A DNA stretch of 56,823 bases from Chloroflexota bacterium (GTDB lineage: Bacteria; Chloroflexota; Limnocylindria; Limnocylindrales; CSP1-4). The stretch is taken from assembly GCA_003141245.1 (NCBI GenBank), contig PLLE01000041.1, positions 316,412-373,234 of the forward strand, read 5' to 3'. The position numbers and the translations under genes are program-made. The notes beneath the pieces are model-generated. The model did no database searches and had not been told where the DNA came from. It saw nothing but the letters and a program-made list of their open reading frames with translations. Every line of letters starts with the position of its first letter. Within the stretch, counting starts at the first letter, position 1. Shown piece by piece: positions 8,206 through 17,289 of the stretch.

Positions 8206-9031
8206 GCAAGGAAGCGGGGCCGGTCCTCCCCCGCCTCCGCGCTACCAGTATGGCCCGTTCGTCATGGTCGACAATCGGGTCGAGGTCGTATGAACCGGCC
8301 AGCACTTCGACGTCCAGGCCTGCGGCCTCTGCCATCTCGGTCAACTCCTCGACCCCGAGCAGGCGCAGATGATCCAGTCGGACCCAACGCCGCACTGGGC
8401 CGCCCTGCTCGGATTCATCGTAGATGGCCGTCAGCACGACCCGGCCGCGCGTCGCCTCGTGCTCGGCGCTGGCGGTCTTGGCCACGACCATGCCGGTTTC
8501 GGCGTCCTGACGGACGTATTCGAGGCTGAGTCGGCCGTCGTAGCGGGCCAGCTCGTGAGCGGCCGGCAGCCAAACGTCGACGACCGCCACTCCCCCAGGG
8601 GCAAGGTGGCGGGCCATGGTCTCGAGCGCCGCTCCCTGGGCCTCGCGGGAGTCGAGCAAGAGGATCGAATTGAGGGCCAGGATGACGAGCCCGAACAGGG
8701 GGCCGCTGGGCAGCTCCAGGCCGATCAGGTCCGCTTCGACCGTATGGACTCGATCCCGAACCCTCGGTTCGGCCTTCGCCGCTTCTTCGAGTCGCCTTTG
8801 GAGGCGCGCCAGCATGGCCGAATCGATGTCGACCGCCGTGACCTCGTAGCCGTCCTCCGCCAGCGGCACCGTCACGCGCCCCGATCCGGCGGCCAGCTCG
8901 AGGACCGGCCCGCCGGTCCGCGCCGCCAGGGCGCGGTAGAGGTCGATGTCGCCGGGGTCGTCCAGCAGGTCCACGTCGTACAACCGGGCCAGCGCGGCGG
9001 CCGTCTCTGGATCGCGACGCAACTCCGTCAT
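8201..9031 (-). CDS. Class I SAM-dependent methyltransferase
   Basis: A 276-residue Rossmann-type methyltransferase. Motif I is VLELAAGSGRVTVPLAEDG near residues 44-62, followed by VTAVDIDSAML, whose Asp binds the SAM ribose. The mid-motif LVILALNSILLL and post-motif LAPGGVAVVDVWLP are also present. The substrate is not known. Its stop overlaps the -10 box of the downstream cpaE-like gene. ATG 9031 is 7 bases after TACGCT, so it is probably leaderless. Confidence 0.8.
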   Translation of the reverse strand: MTELRRDPETAAALARLYDVDLLDDPGDIDLYRALAARTGGPVLELAAGSGRVTVPLAEDGYEVTAVDIDSAMLARLQRRLEEAAKAEPRVRDRVHTVEADLIGLELPSGPLFGLVILALNSILLLDSREAQGAALETMARHLAPGGVAVVDVWLPAAHELARYDGRLSLEYVRQDAETGMVVAKTASAEHEATRGRVVLTAIYDESEQGGPVRRWVRLDHLRLLGVEELTEMAEAAGLDVEVLAGSYDLDPIVDHDERAILVARRRGRTGPASLL

Positions 9032-9038
9032 CCCCTAC

Positions 9039-9044
9039 AGCGTA
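9039..9044 (-). promoter_or_regulatory. -10 element of a leaderless promoter for the methyltransferase gene
   Basis: Minus-strand TACGCT is followed by 7 bases and ATG 9031; no ribosome-binding site is present. Confidence 0.5.
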
Positions 9045-9119
9045 GCGCCCGGGGACGACGGCCGGAGGCGTGGCGCGCCCTGCCCGGACAGCGTATAGCC
9101 GCCGGAAGGCTGACGCGGA

Positions 9120-9494
9120 TCAGCGCTCGACTGAGAGCGTGATCTCGGCCAGGACGACCAGGGCAACGACGAAGACCACGATCGGCAGGCTCAGGACGCC
9201 CTGGATTCGCAGCGCGATCAGGAACGCCACGGCGAGCGCGACCCAGGCACCGCGCCTGATGGCGCGCGACCAGTCGCCCCGAAAGGCGATGCGACGATGG
9301 CGCCCGAAGACGGCCAGCCAGAAGAGCGGAACCGCCGTCACGCCACAAGCGAAGCCGATCAGACCCGCCCCGACTAGCCCGTTGGTCGGATTCTCGCGCG
9401 GATAGGTCGTCGTCACCAGCATGAAGACCATCGCCCACGTCGCGATCGAGGCGATGACGAAGAGGTAATTGCCAGCCCGGTCTCGCAGCTCCAT
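9120..9494 (-). CDS. Small membrane protein of unknown function
   Basis: A 124-residue protein with four likely transmembrane segments (about 10-28, 40-62, 84-96 and 98-118), with a basic loop RHRRIAFRGDWSRAIRRG between the second and third. I do not recognise a family. The ATG is 7 bases after a TAGACT element that overlaps the stop codon of the upstream HAD gene. Function cannot be inferred from neighbours. Confidence 0.65.
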   Translation of the reverse strand: MELRDRAGNYLFVIASIATWAMVFMLVTTTYPRENPTNGLVGAGLIGFACGVTAVPLFWLAVFGRHRRIAFRGDWSRAIRRGAWVALAVAFLIALRIQGVLSLPIVVFVVALVVLAEITLSVER

Positions 9495-9501
9495 CCGGAA
9501 C

Positions 9502-9507
9502 AGTCTA
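9502..9507 (-). promoter_or_regulatory. Candidate -10 of a leaderless promoter for the small membrane protein
   Basis: Minus-strand TAGACT followed by 7 bases and ATG 9494. It overlaps the TAG stop of the HAD gene at 9505-9507. Confidence 0.4.
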
Positions 9508-10350
9508 CGGAACGCGCGGCCGGTTGAGGCCGAGCGCTCGCGCCAGGTCGGTCAGGTGGTCGATCGCCAGATCCGGAGTGTCGTCGCCCGATGGCCGCGC
9601 GACCGGCAAGGGCGAGTCCTCCGGCTTCACACGGACCCACGCCGCGCGCCAGCCGACGGCATGCGCCCCGGCGATGTCTGCGCCGAGGTCGTCGCCGACG
9701 TGCAATATCCGGGGCCCCGACGGGACGGCTAGTGCCCGGGCCGCCGCCTCGAAGATAGCCGGCCACGGCTTTATCGCGCCGACGCGCTGCGAGATAACGA
9801 CGGCCGAAAGATGCGGCGACCAGCCGGCAGCCTCGAGGTACCGCTCCACGGCGATCGCAATCGGCCAGTTCGACAGGATCGCCACCGGGTATCGGGATGC
9901 CAGCAACTCCAACAGCGGACCGATCTCCGGCGGGATCGGCGTCAGGCGGACGAACGCGGACGCGTAGTGATCGAGGATCGCCGCCACCTCGCCCGGGGTC
10001 GACCGGCGCGCAGCCTCGGCGTCGTCCCAGCGCTCCTCCGGGCCGGGGGCCGGGTAGCCGCGAAGGCGGGCCAGCACGCGGGCGGCACGCACGTCCATGT
10101 CAGCCTCGCGGCCATGCGGGACCTCCTCCGCGATCTGGCGGAGGCGTTCCTCGCCCCAGACCCGCGCAAACTCGTCTCCTCGGAATCCCCACGCGGCCGC
10201 GGCATGGTCGGCCGTTTCCGATAGAACGCCGCTCATCGACGCGCTCGGGAACGGCACGAGCGTGTTTCCGAAATCGAGGGTGATCGCCTCGATCGATCGG
10301 CCAAGCTCCACGACGTCCGCGTGCGAGCGCGGCTCGCGCATGCCGCTCAT
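9505..10350 (-). CDS. HAD-superfamily hydrolase
   Basis: A 281-residue HAD-IA phosphatase-like protein. Motif I is ITLDFGNTLVPFP, in which the second catalytic Asp is replaced by Gly-Asn (DFGNT rather than DxDxT), as in several HAD-IA proteins. Motif II is AILSNWP, motif III the Lys in GAIKPWPAIFEA, and motif IV HVGDDLGADIAGA. The substrate is unknown. I start at ATG 10350, which overlaps the stop of the helicase gene as ATGA; the frame stays open further upstream but only inside the helicase gene. Confidence 0.78.
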   Translation of the reverse strand: MSGMREPRSHADVVELGRSIEAITLDFGNTLVPFPSASMSGVLSETADHAAAAWGFRGDEFARVWGEERLRQIAEEVPHGREADMDVRAARVLARLRGYPAPGPEERWDDAEAARRSTPGEVAAILDHYASAFVRLTPIPPEIGPLLELLASRYPVAILSNWPIAIAVERYLEAAGWSPHLSAVVISQRVGAIKPWPAIFEAAARALAVPSGPRILHVGDDLGADIAGAHAVGWRAAWVRVKPEDSPLPVARPSGDDTPDLAIDHLTDLARALGLNRPRVP

Positions 10351-13300
10351 TTGGCCACGCTCGAGGGGCAGATGTCCCGGAAGGCGCAGTAGCCGCAGGC
10401 GATGTACTCCGGAGTCGCCTCGAAGTTGAGGGCTCGGATCCCTGCCGCCGCCTGGCGGATGGAGGCGCGAGCCTTGTCCAGCCGCTTCTCGTCGACCTCC
10501 ACGCGGCCGACCAGACCGGACTCGAGGAACCACAGCTGCAGCGCGTCCGGCAGCCGCCCGGACTCCGCCTGGAAGGCCATGGCGTAGATCTGGAGCTGCA
10601 GGGAGTCGCGGGCCCGCTCGCGTGCTTTCGCGGGGTCGCGGACGTCGCTCGATTTGTAGTCGGTGATCGTGACCCGCTCCGGATGCAGCCCCGGGAGTGC
10701 GAGCGAGGCGACGTCGGCGTGCTGGCGCTCCCCTGCCCCATCGAGTGCGTCCGCGAATTCCGTCCCGTCGCCCGGCGGCAGACGTTCGATGTCAACGCGA
10801 TCCATTCGACCGCGGATCCGGTCCCCGTCGAGCAGGAAGCTGAACTCGCGCTCGACATACGCGGGCACAACCGCACCGGGCTTCATCTGTCCCTCCCGGA
10901 ACCGTCGCAGCGCCGCCCGACCCGCCGCCAGGCGGGCCTCCTCGTGCTCGCGCGATAGAAACCCCTCGTTGGACCAGGCATGCTCGAATGCCGCGTCCAG
11001 CTCCTCGTCGCTCATGAAGTTGCCCTTGGCCTGGCGGCGATGGAATTCCTGGACCGCCTGGTGCAGGGCCGATCCGTACACGATTGAGTGGTGAGGCGCA
11101 ATTGGGACGCGCAGGACGTGGACGTACTTGTACTTCAACGGGCACGTCAGGTAGTCGTCCACCTGGTAGAAGCTCAGTGTCAGCGGGCCCTCGACGACTC
11201 CACGGCCAGGTTCAGCGGGCGCGGCCTTGGGCTCGAACGAAGCCAGACGCTCCAGGGGCGATCGGGCCGCATCCGCGGCCGCAGCGGCGGTGGCGCTGCT
11301 GGCCGGCAGATCGAGCGCCTCGAGCACGAACTGCGAGACGCGTCGGACCCGCTTCCCGCCGTAGTCCGCCGCGTGGCTCAGGAACAGCTCGTCTCGGGCC
11401 CGAGTCATGCCCACGTAGAAGAGCCGCCGCTCTTCCTGCAGATGCGCGTCGCCTTCGGGCAGGATCTCGTTGACCAGCTCCGTCGGCAGACCCAACGGCT
11501 CGCGTCTGGTCCGGGCCGGAAATCGGCCGTCGACCAGGTCGATCAGGAAGACGACCGGAAACTCGAGCCCTTTGGCTTTGTGCACCGTCAGAACGGCGAC
11601 CGCATCCGCGTCCGGATCGAGCTCGGCCGTGGCCGGGTCGTCGCCCGCGTCGATGAGCGTCTGCAGGTGACGCGCCACGAAGACGACCCGATCGTCCGTC
11701 AATAGATCCGACTGGCCGCGGACGATGTCGAAGAACCGGGCAATGTTCTGGAGCGCCTCCTCCGCCGCGACGGAGTCGGTCGAGGCAAGCCGCGAGAGAA
11801 GCCCGCTCTGGCGCAGAAACTGGTACAGCACCTCGCCGGCGGGCCGCTCGTGCGCCAGATCCGTGAATCGGCGCACGTCGCTCACGAACCTCTCCAGGAT
11901 CGTTCGAGTCTCGGGCGCGAGTCGCATCAATCCCGGCTGGCGGACCAGTTCCTCGACAACGTCCCAGAGCGATCGGTTGCGGCGGCGCGCGGCGTTGACG
12001 ATGGCAGTCAGGTCGGGGCCGCCCAGGCCGTACACCTCGGATGCCGCCAGGGCGTACAGGTCCACGCTCGAAGACAGATCCCCGATCGAGCGCAGGAAGG
12101 CTAGCAACAGCCTGATCTCCGGCCGCGCGTACAGCCCCGACGTCCCCGAGAAGCGCCACGGCACCGCGGCGAGGTTCAGGCTGCGAAGTACTGGATCCGC
12201 GTCGACGTTGGCCCGCACCAGGATCGCGAAGTCCTTCGGCCGCGAGCCCGCCGCGATGCGGGTCGAGATCTCACGGGCAACCCAGTCGGCCTCTTCCGAT
12301 CCGGTCGCGAAGGCAAGATGCCGGACCGGCCGCTCGTTGCCCCGACGTTGCGGGATCAGGCGCTTGTCTATCCCGTTGCGAACCTCCAGGCGGTCCGGGT
12401 CGTTGAAGCGAACGAGCCGATAGCTCGAGTCGAGGATCGGGGCCCGCGATCGGTAGTTGCGGCGCAGCACGACCTGGCGGCAATGAGGATGGCGACGTCT
12501 GAAGTCGAGGATGTTGCTGATGGCGGCGCCACGGAACTTGTAGATCGATTGGTCGTCGTCTCCGACCACTACCACGTTGCCGTGGCCGGCGGTGAGCAGT
12601 TCCACCACCTCCGATTGGGCCAGGTTGGTATCCTGGAACTCATCGACCAGGACGTATCGATAGCGGCGCTGAAGCTCCCATCGGGCCGCCGGCGACTCGC
12701 GAAGCAACCGCAACGCGAGACTCACCTGGTCCCCGAAATCGATCAGTCCGGCTTCACGCAACAGTTCCTGGTAGCGGGCGTAGGCTCGCGCCAGCTCGCC
12801 CTCTCGTCGCGCGCGCTCGCGCAGAGCGGCTATCTCGTCGTCCGATGGCGTGCCGCCGTCCTGCTGCCCCCCCGCCCCGGCCGCCTCGGCGGCCGCCGCA
12901 AGTCCTGCCGCGAAATCCAGATACGACTGCGGACTGACGTCCTCGTCCTTGCAGCGGCTGAAGAGGCTCGCCAGGGCGCCCAGGAAGCGGCTCGGGTCGC
13001 CTAGAGGCCGGTACTCGTCAAGCTCGAAACGGAACAGACGCTCGCGCAGAAAGATCACGACCTCCGGCCGAGTCAGGACGCGCGTGTCGGTCGGCAACCC
13101 GAGCTCCAGCGCGAACTCCCGGACGATCCGGTCGCCGAACGCGTGGAAGGTGGAGATCCCGGCGTCGGTGTAGCCGTACGGCACGAGCTGGTCGACCCGG
13201 GCCTGCATCTCCTCCGCGGCCTTGTCCGTGAAAGTGAGGGCCAGGATCTCCGATGGCCTGGCGCGCCGAGTGGCGATCAGCCAGGCGATCCGGCGGGTGA

Positions 13301-13523
13301 TCACCTCCGTCTTGCCCGTGCCCGCGCCGGCCACCACCAGCAGCGGGCCCTCGTCGTGGCATACGGCGCGCCGCTGCTCGGCATTCAGGCCGGCCAGCAG
13401 CGCCTCGACGCCGGTCGGCGCGATGGCCGGTTCTGCGGGATCGCTCGAGGCGACGCCCCAGACGGGGATCTGTTCGAGTCGTGCGGGCTCGCGCGACGAG
13501 GTCTTGCGAGTGGTGCGAGGCAT
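10347..13523 (-). CDS. UvrD/PcrA-type helicase fused to a Fe-S PD-(D/E)XK nuclease
   Basis: A 1058-residue SF1A helicase: Q-motif LNAEQRRAV (46-54), Walker A AGAGTGKT (65-72), Walker B LVDEFQDTNLAQSE near 290, and late motifs VLTVHKAKGLEFPVVF and FYVGMTRARDELFLSHA. After about residue 770 a RecB-like nuclease follows, with RGRMDRVDIERL and ITDYKSSDVRDP giving the catalytic Asp and DYK residues. Cysteines in DYLTCPLKYKY and ACGYCAFRDIC fit a 4Fe-4S cluster as in AddB and Cas4. A role in double-strand-break end processing is likely but inferred. It is translationally coupled to the HAD gene. Confidence 0.88.
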   Translation of the reverse strand: MPRTTRKTSSREPARLEQIPVWGVASSDPAEPAIAPTGVEALLAGLNAEQRRAVCHDEGPLLVVAGAGTGKTEVITRRIAWLIATRRARPSEILALTFTDKAAEEMQARVDQLVPYGYTDAGISTFHAFGDRIVREFALELGLPTDTRVLTRPEVVIFLRERLFRFELDEYRPLGDPSRFLGALASLFSRCKDEDVSPQSYLDFAAGLAAAAEAAGAGGQQDGGTPSDDEIAALRERARREGELARAYARYQELLREAGLIDFGDQVSLALRLLRESPAARWELQRRYRYVLVDEFQDTNLAQSEVVELLTAGHGNVVVVGDDDQSIYKFRGAAISNILDFRRRHPHCRQVVLRRNYRSRAPILDSSYRLVRFNDPDRLEVRNGIDKRLIPQRRGNERPVRHLAFATGSEEADWVAREISTRIAAGSRPKDFAILVRANVDADPVLRSLNLAAVPWRFSGTSGLYARPEIRLLLAFLRSIGDLSSSVDLYALAASEVYGLGGPDLTAIVNAARRRNRSLWDVVEELVRQPGLMRLAPETRTILERFVSDVRRFTDLAHERPAGEVLYQFLRQSGLLSRLASTDSVAAEEALQNIARFFDIVRGQSDLLTDDRVVFVARHLQTLIDAGDDPATAELDPDADAVAVLTVHKAKGLEFPVVFLIDLVDGRFPARTRREPLGLPTELVNEILPEGDAHLQEERRLFYVGMTRARDELFLSHAADYGGKRVRRVSQFVLEALDLPASSATAAAAADAARSPLERLASFEPKAAPAEPGRGVVEGPLTLSFYQVDDYLTCPLKYKYVHVLRVPIAPHHSIVYGSALHQAVQEFHRRQAKGNFMSDEELDAAFEHAWSNEGFLSREHEEARLAAGRAALRRFREGQMKPGAVVPAYVEREFSFLLDGDRIRGRMDRVDIERLPPGDGTEFADALDGAGERQHADVASLALPGLHPERVTITDYKSSDVRDPAKARERARDSLQLQIYAMAFQAESGRLPDALQLWFLESGLVGRVEVDEKRLDKARASIRQAAAGIRALNFEATPEYIACGYCAFRDICPSSVAK

Positions 13524-13580
13524 GCCCCTAGGATCGCCGTCGCAGTGACATCTCGCGTGTCACGACGTCCGGCCCGCCAC

Positions 13581-14294
13581 TCAGGCCGGGGGCGCGGTCT
13601 GGTCCGCCTCGGCCGGCTGCGGCTCGGATTCGGCTGCGGCCGTTTCAACCGGCGCGACTGCCGGGGGCCGTTCGGCAGCGCCACTCACCCTGCTGGCACT
13701 GCTGGTTGAAGCCGCCACGCGTTCCCGACTGGTGCGACGCGCTGGCGAGCCGCCTGACTTGGCCTTGCCACGAACCGGCGCGACCCCACCCTGGGAGACG
13801 GCGATCTCGACGGCCTGGGTCTCCTCGGCGGAAAGGGTCATCTCGCTGGTGCCGCCGAAGATCGCCTTCGTATAGAGCCGTGAGACGGTTCGGGAGTGGA
13901 GGCTGCTCATAACGAAACCGTCGTTGTTGGCGTCGAGCATCGCCAGCACGAAGCTCTGGTTTCCGCCGGTGTCGTCGAATGGATTGAACCGGACCAGGCC
14001 CAGCCGTCCGAAATGCATCCGCGCGCCGGCTTCGAGCATCGCCGTGCGAGCGATCACGTCGTCGAGGTCGTGCGCGACGCGCATCACGGTGTCCAGGTGC
14101 GTCCCCAGGACCTCCTCCAGGCTCTGGCCGTCGGCGCCCTGAGTCAGGAAATCGAGCCTCTCGCTGAGCAGCCCGATCCGGCGCGACTGGATGAACAGCA
14201 TCAGGATCATGAGCAGCAGGACGACGCAACCGACGCCGATGACGACGCCTATGACGCCCAGGTTCGATGCGACGAAATCGTTGAGTTGCGACAC
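13581..14294 (-). CDS. DUF4446-family membrane-anchored protein
   Basis: A 237-residue protein. I start at GTG 14294 because GGAGGT lies about 5 bases upstream. Residues 8-35 form one transmembrane helix (LGVIGVVIGVGCVVLLLMILML), followed by a helical stretch and a folded domain with FGRLGLVRFNPFDDTGGNQSF and MSSLHSRTVSRLYTKA, the hallmark of DUF4446. The last 60 residues are a disordered Ala/Ser/Arg tail. In other phyla DUF4446 genes often sit beside chromosome-partition or replication genes; here the neighbours are a repair helicase and RarA. The biochemical function is unknown. Confidence 0.8.
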   Translation of the reverse strand: MSQLNDFVASNLGVIGVVIGVGCVVLLLMILMLFIQSRRIGLLSERLDFLTQGADGQSLEEVLGTHLDTVMRVAHDLDDVIARTAMLEAGARMHFGRLGLVRFNPFDDTGGNQSFVLAMLDANNDGFVMSSLHSRTVSRLYTKAIFGGTSEMTLSAEETQAVEIAVSQGGVAPVRGKAKSGGSPARRTSRERVAASTSSASRVSGAAERPPAVAPVETAAAESEPQPAEADQTAPPA

Positions 14295-14387
14295 TCCAAC
14301 CTCCACTCGGCTCGCGGCGAGTCTAGCAGCCGCGGTGCGAGGACGGCTCGCGGACCGGCGAGCCCCTCCCGCCGAGGGTTGGGATGC

Positions 14388-14393
14388 TATGCT
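14388..14393 (+). promoter_or_regulatory. Candidate -10 for the small membrane protein and rarA
   Basis: TATGCT would place the transcript start near 14400, giving a 33-base leader that contains GGAGG before ATG 14434. Confidence 0.4.
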
Positions 14394-14433
14394 CGACAGG
14401 CAATCGAACGACCATCGGAGGCCCCCCACCAAA

Positions 14434-14826
14434 ATGGCCAAGCGCAACCGCGGCTCGAACCGTCCCGGCCAGCGGCATCCCGACCGACACGCTCCCGCCC
14501 GACAGCAGCCGCGACCGGCGGGCCGACCCGCTCAGGGCCTTTCGGACGCTGAGGAGGCTCGCGCCGCCGAACTCGAATCGCAAATCGTGGCCCAGGAGCG
14601 TGCCGCCCAGGCCAACCTCGGCCGCTCGCGCGACAGGTCGCGCGGAGCGGAGCCTGACCGCATCGGGCGAGCCCGCGGCCAGAGTCCCCTCGCCATCCGA
14701 GCCGCCGAGGAATACGGTTACGTGACCCGCGACGTGCGCCGGATCATCCGGGTCGCAGCGCTGATGGCGGCGACGCTGGGCGTGATGTTCGTCCTCATCG
14801 ACGTCCTCCACGTCATCAAGGTCTGA
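14434..14826 (+). CDS. Small basic protein with C-terminal transmembrane segment
   Basis: I do not recognise this 130-residue protein. The N-terminal 60 residues are very basic and Pro/Gln-rich (MAKRNRGSNRPGQRHPDRH), the middle is an Arg/Glu helix, and residues 103-126 form one hydrophobic helix (VAALMAATLGVMFVLIDVL). The ATG has GGAGG about 14 bases upstream, rather far. The layout suggests a tail-anchored inner-membrane protein with a nucleic-acid- or lipid-facing basic region. It precedes rarA by 81 bases on the same strand. Confidence 0.6.
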   Translation: MAKRNRGSNRPGQRHPDRHAPARQQPRPAGRPAQGLSDAEEARAAELESQIVAQERAAQANLGRSRDRSRGAEPDRIGRARGQSPLAIRAAEEYGYVTRDVRRIIRVAALMAATLGVMFVLIDVLHVIKV

Positions 14827-14907
14827 CGCCCGGCTTTTCACTCGTCCGACCGTCCGGAGCCTGGCCGCCGCCGAGCCAGAACCGCGTCGGGCTTGGAGCA
14901 TCCGAAC

Positions 14908-16470
14908 ATGGCCTCCCGACGACCGACCAGACCAACTCGCGACATCGCCGGGTTGGGCTCGGCGAATCAGCAGCCGATCTTCGCACCGCCGCCGGAGCGC
15001 CAGCCGTTGGCCGCCCGGATGCGGCCGCGAAGCATCGACGAGGTCGTCGGCCACGAGCAGCTGATCGGCGAACGGGGTGCGCTGCGCCGCGCCATCGAGC
15101 GCGGCCGCCTGGGCTCGATCCTCCTCTGGGGTCCGCCGGGCAGCGGCAAGACCAGCCTGGCCCGCGTCCTGGCCGATGCGGTGGGTGCCCATCTCGTGAC
15201 GATCTCGGCCGTCATGAGCGGCGTCGCCGAAGTGCGCGCGCTGGTTGCGGACGCTCGCGACCGGCTTGCTCTCGATGGCCGCCAGACGATCCTCTTCATC
15301 GACGAGATCCATCGTTTCAACAAGGCCCAGCAGGACGCGCTTCTGCCCCACGTCGAGGAAGGGACCGTCACCCTCGTCGGCGCCACCACTGAGAACCCGT
15401 ACTTCGAGGTGAACTCGGCGCTGCTGTCACGACTGAGGGTCTATCGCCTGGAACGGTTGGCCGACGAGCAGGTGGCGACGGTCGTCCGACGGGCCCTGGC
15501 GGACGAGGCGCGGGGCCTGGCCGGCGGACTCGGTCCCAAGGGCGGCGTGGCGGTCGGCGAGGAGGCCTTCGAGCACCTCGTGAGCCTCTCCGCCGGCGAC
15601 GCGCGGCAGGCACTCAACGTCCTGGAGGGTGCCGTCTCGATCGCCGAAGCGGAGGGCGCCCGCGACGGCGAGGGCCATGTCGCGCCCACCCTTGCCGACG
15701 TCGAGGCCGCCGCTCAGCAGCGCGTCCTCGCCTACGACCGCGGCGGCGACGGCCACCACGACACGGTCAGCGCCTTCATCAAGAGCATCCGAGGCAACGA
15801 CCCGGACGCGGCGCTGTACTGGCTGGCGGCCATGGTCGCGGCCGGAGAGGACCCGCGCTTCATCGCCCGCCGGCTGATCATCTCCGCCTCGGAAGACGTG
15901 GGCCTGGCCGATCCCCGCGCCCTGGAGATTGCCGTGGCCGCGGCGCTGGCGCTCGACTGGGTCGGCCTGCCGGAAGCCCAGTACAACCTGGCCGAGGCCA
16001 CGGCCTACCTGGCCGCCGCCCCCAAGTCGAATCGGGCCGGACGCGCGTACTGGGCCGCGATGGCCGACGTGCTGGAACTGGGGTCGCTGCCGGTTCCCAA
16101 GCACCTCCGCAACGCGCCTCACGGTGCGATGCGCCAGTTCGGCATCGGCGTGGGCTACCGCTATCCCCACGACTACGAGGGCGCGGATGTGGAGCAGCAG
16201 TACCTGCCCGACGAGCTGCGCGACCGCAGCTACTACCGTCCGTCCGAGGTCGGCGTCGAGATTCGGATCGGCGAACGGCTGGAACGGCTCCGACAGGCAC
16301 GCGCCGAATCGGGAGAGAAGCCCCGGCGGCAGGGCGGCGGTCCGGAAGTCGATCCGATGAAGGTCGCCGCCAAGGTCATGCGCTCTCGCGAGTCCGAAAA
16401 GCGCCAGACCGCGGGTCGCGAACAGAGAGATGCCGTCGTCGAGGATCGTTCGGGCGAAGACCCGGCCTGA
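14908..16470 (+). CDS. rarA: RarA/MgsA-type AAA+ ATPase, replication-associated recombination protein A
   Basis: A 520-residue RarA. The AAA+ core shows Walker [17 protein letters not shown], Walker [20 protein letters not shown], the sensor-1 region [20 protein letters not shown] and an arginine finger [10 protein letters not shown]. The C-terminal half carries the tetramerisation region with [20 protein letters not shown]-like sequence and [19 protein letters not shown], typical of RarA. It acts at stalled replication forks. ATG 14908 is preferred because GGAG is 9 bases upstream; a TTG at 14893 would add five residues. A charged 65-residue tail extends past the usual family end. Confidence 0.93.
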   Translation: MASRRPTRPTRDIAGLGSANQQPIFAPPPERQPLAARMRPRSIDEVVGHEQLIGERGALRRAIERGRLGSILLWGPPGSGKTSLARVLADAVGAHLVTISAVMSGVAEVRALVADARDRLALDGRQTILFIDEIHRFNKAQQDALLPHVEEGTVTLVGATTENPYFEVNSALLSRLRVYRLERLADEQVATVVRRALADEARGLAGGLGPKGGVAVGEEAFEHLVSLSAGDARQALNVLEGAVSIAEAEGARDGEGHVAPTLADVEAAAQQRVLAYDRGGDGHHDTVSAFIKSIRGNDPDAALYWLAAMVAAGEDPRFIARRLIISASEDVGLADPRALEIAVAAALALDWVGLPEAQYNLAEATAYLAAAPKSNRAGRAYWAAMADVLELGSLPVPKHLRNAPHGAMRQFGIGVGYRYPHDYEGADVEQQYLPDELRDRSYYRPSEVGVEIRIGERLERLRQARAESGEKPRRQGGGPEVDPMKVAAKVMRSRESEKRQTAGREQRDAVVEDRSGEDPA

Positions 16471-16530
16471 GCCGCGCGATTATCTGGGATCGGGCCGTAG
16501 ACTTGAGCCTGGCCCGGCAGTGGCGGCGCG

Positions 16531-16944
16531 TCAGGGTTCCAGGTCCAGGGCACGGACGTGCCGCGGCCGGAAGATGGCGATGGGCCGGCGATCGAAGGCG
16601 GCCACCCGGGTGATCCCCAGGCGCTCCGCGGTCGCGACCAGCACCGCGTCGGCCAAGCGTGGCCGGTGCTCTACTGCTTCGCGCAGCAGCTCCGCCGCGC
16701 GCGCCAGGTCGGCCTGAGTCGGCGCAACGACCCTTACCGCTCCGCTCGCGATCGACTCGAGCAGCGCCAGCGTCGCCCGCAGCCCCAACTCCCGCTGCAG
16801 CAGCAGATCGACCTCGCCCAGCGTCAGGGCGCCGATCATGAGCGGCTCGCCGACCCTCGCGAACCACCCCAACGCGGCCCGATGGTTGAGATCCGACTGG
16901 TCCGCCGCGGCCAGAATCGCGCTCGAGTCGAGAAGGACCGCCAA
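16531..16944 (-). CDS. vapC: PIN-domain toxin (VapC-like)
   Basis: A 137-residue PIN-domain ribonuclease. Acidic metal-binding residues can be read at LLDSSAIL (D6), in TLGEVDLLL near residue 43 and in LADAVLVATAERLG near residue 97. VapC toxins cleave tRNA or rRNA and are held by a DNA-binding antitoxin. It starts at TTG, 3 bases after the antitoxin stop, as expected for a coupled toxin. It converges with rarA. Confidence 0.83.
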   Translation of the reverse strand: MAVLLDSSAILAAADQSDLNHRAALGWFARVGEPLMIGALTLGEVDLLLQRELGLRATLALLESIASGAVRVVAPTQADLARAAELLREAVEHRPRLADAVLVATAERLGITRVAAFDRRPIAIFRPRHVRALDLEP

Positions 16945-16947
16945 GCC

Positions 16948-17199
16948 TCAATCCCCTTCCGGGCGGGGCCGCTGGCCGGCCTCGCGCCGAACGATCGCTC
17001 TGCCGTCGAGCGAAAGCCGCCCGTGATCGCTCCTACCCACGGCCAGGAACGGCAGATCGGGAGCGGTGTCGTTCGACTCCAGGTGAGCCTCGAGAGCGGC
17101 CGCGATCACCGACGTCTTGGTCACGCCCGTCCGAGCCGCGAAGCGATCGAGCCGCTCGAGCAGGTCGGAGTCCATGAGGATCGTCGTCCGCTTCGTCAT
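16948..17199 (-). CDS. vapB: Ribbon-helix-helix antitoxin
   Basis: An 83-residue antitoxin. The N-terminal 45 residues form a CopG/Arc-type ribbon-helix-helix: strand KRTTILMDSDLLERL, then helices ARTGVTKTSVIAAALEAHL. The C-terminal part (DLPFLAVGRSDHGRLS) is the likely toxin-binding segment. It probably represses its own promoter through the direct repeat over its start codon. ATG 17199 follows a TA-rich -10 within 7-9 bases, so the transcript may be leaderless. Confidence 0.82.
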   Translation of the reverse strand: MTKRTTILMDSDLLERLDRFAARTGVTKTSVIAAALEAHLESNDTAPDLPFLAVGRSDHGRLSLDGRAIVRREAGQRPRPEGD

Positions 17200-17214
17200 A
17201 TGCGGTCATATATA
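17196..17214 (-). promoter_or_regulatory. Candidate operator and -10 of the toxin-antitoxin operon
   Basis: TCATAT occurs at 17196-17201 and again at 17206-17211, exactly 10 bases apart, one DNA turn, as favoured by cooperating RHH dimers. On the minus strand the same bases supply TATATA/TATATG, a -10 element 7-9 bases from the antitoxin ATG at 17199. Binding here would block transcription start. Confidence 0.5.
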
Positions 17215-17289
17215 CCACACTGGCGCGAGCAGGAGACACCCCGTAGCATCCCTTGAGTCGTCCTGCTCTTCCGAAGTTGAGGTGGAACC

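Noticed and set aside
13716-14434. Several long frames antisense to the DUF4446 gene
   Set aside because: Composition typical of the reverse complement of GC-rich coding sequence; no start signals.
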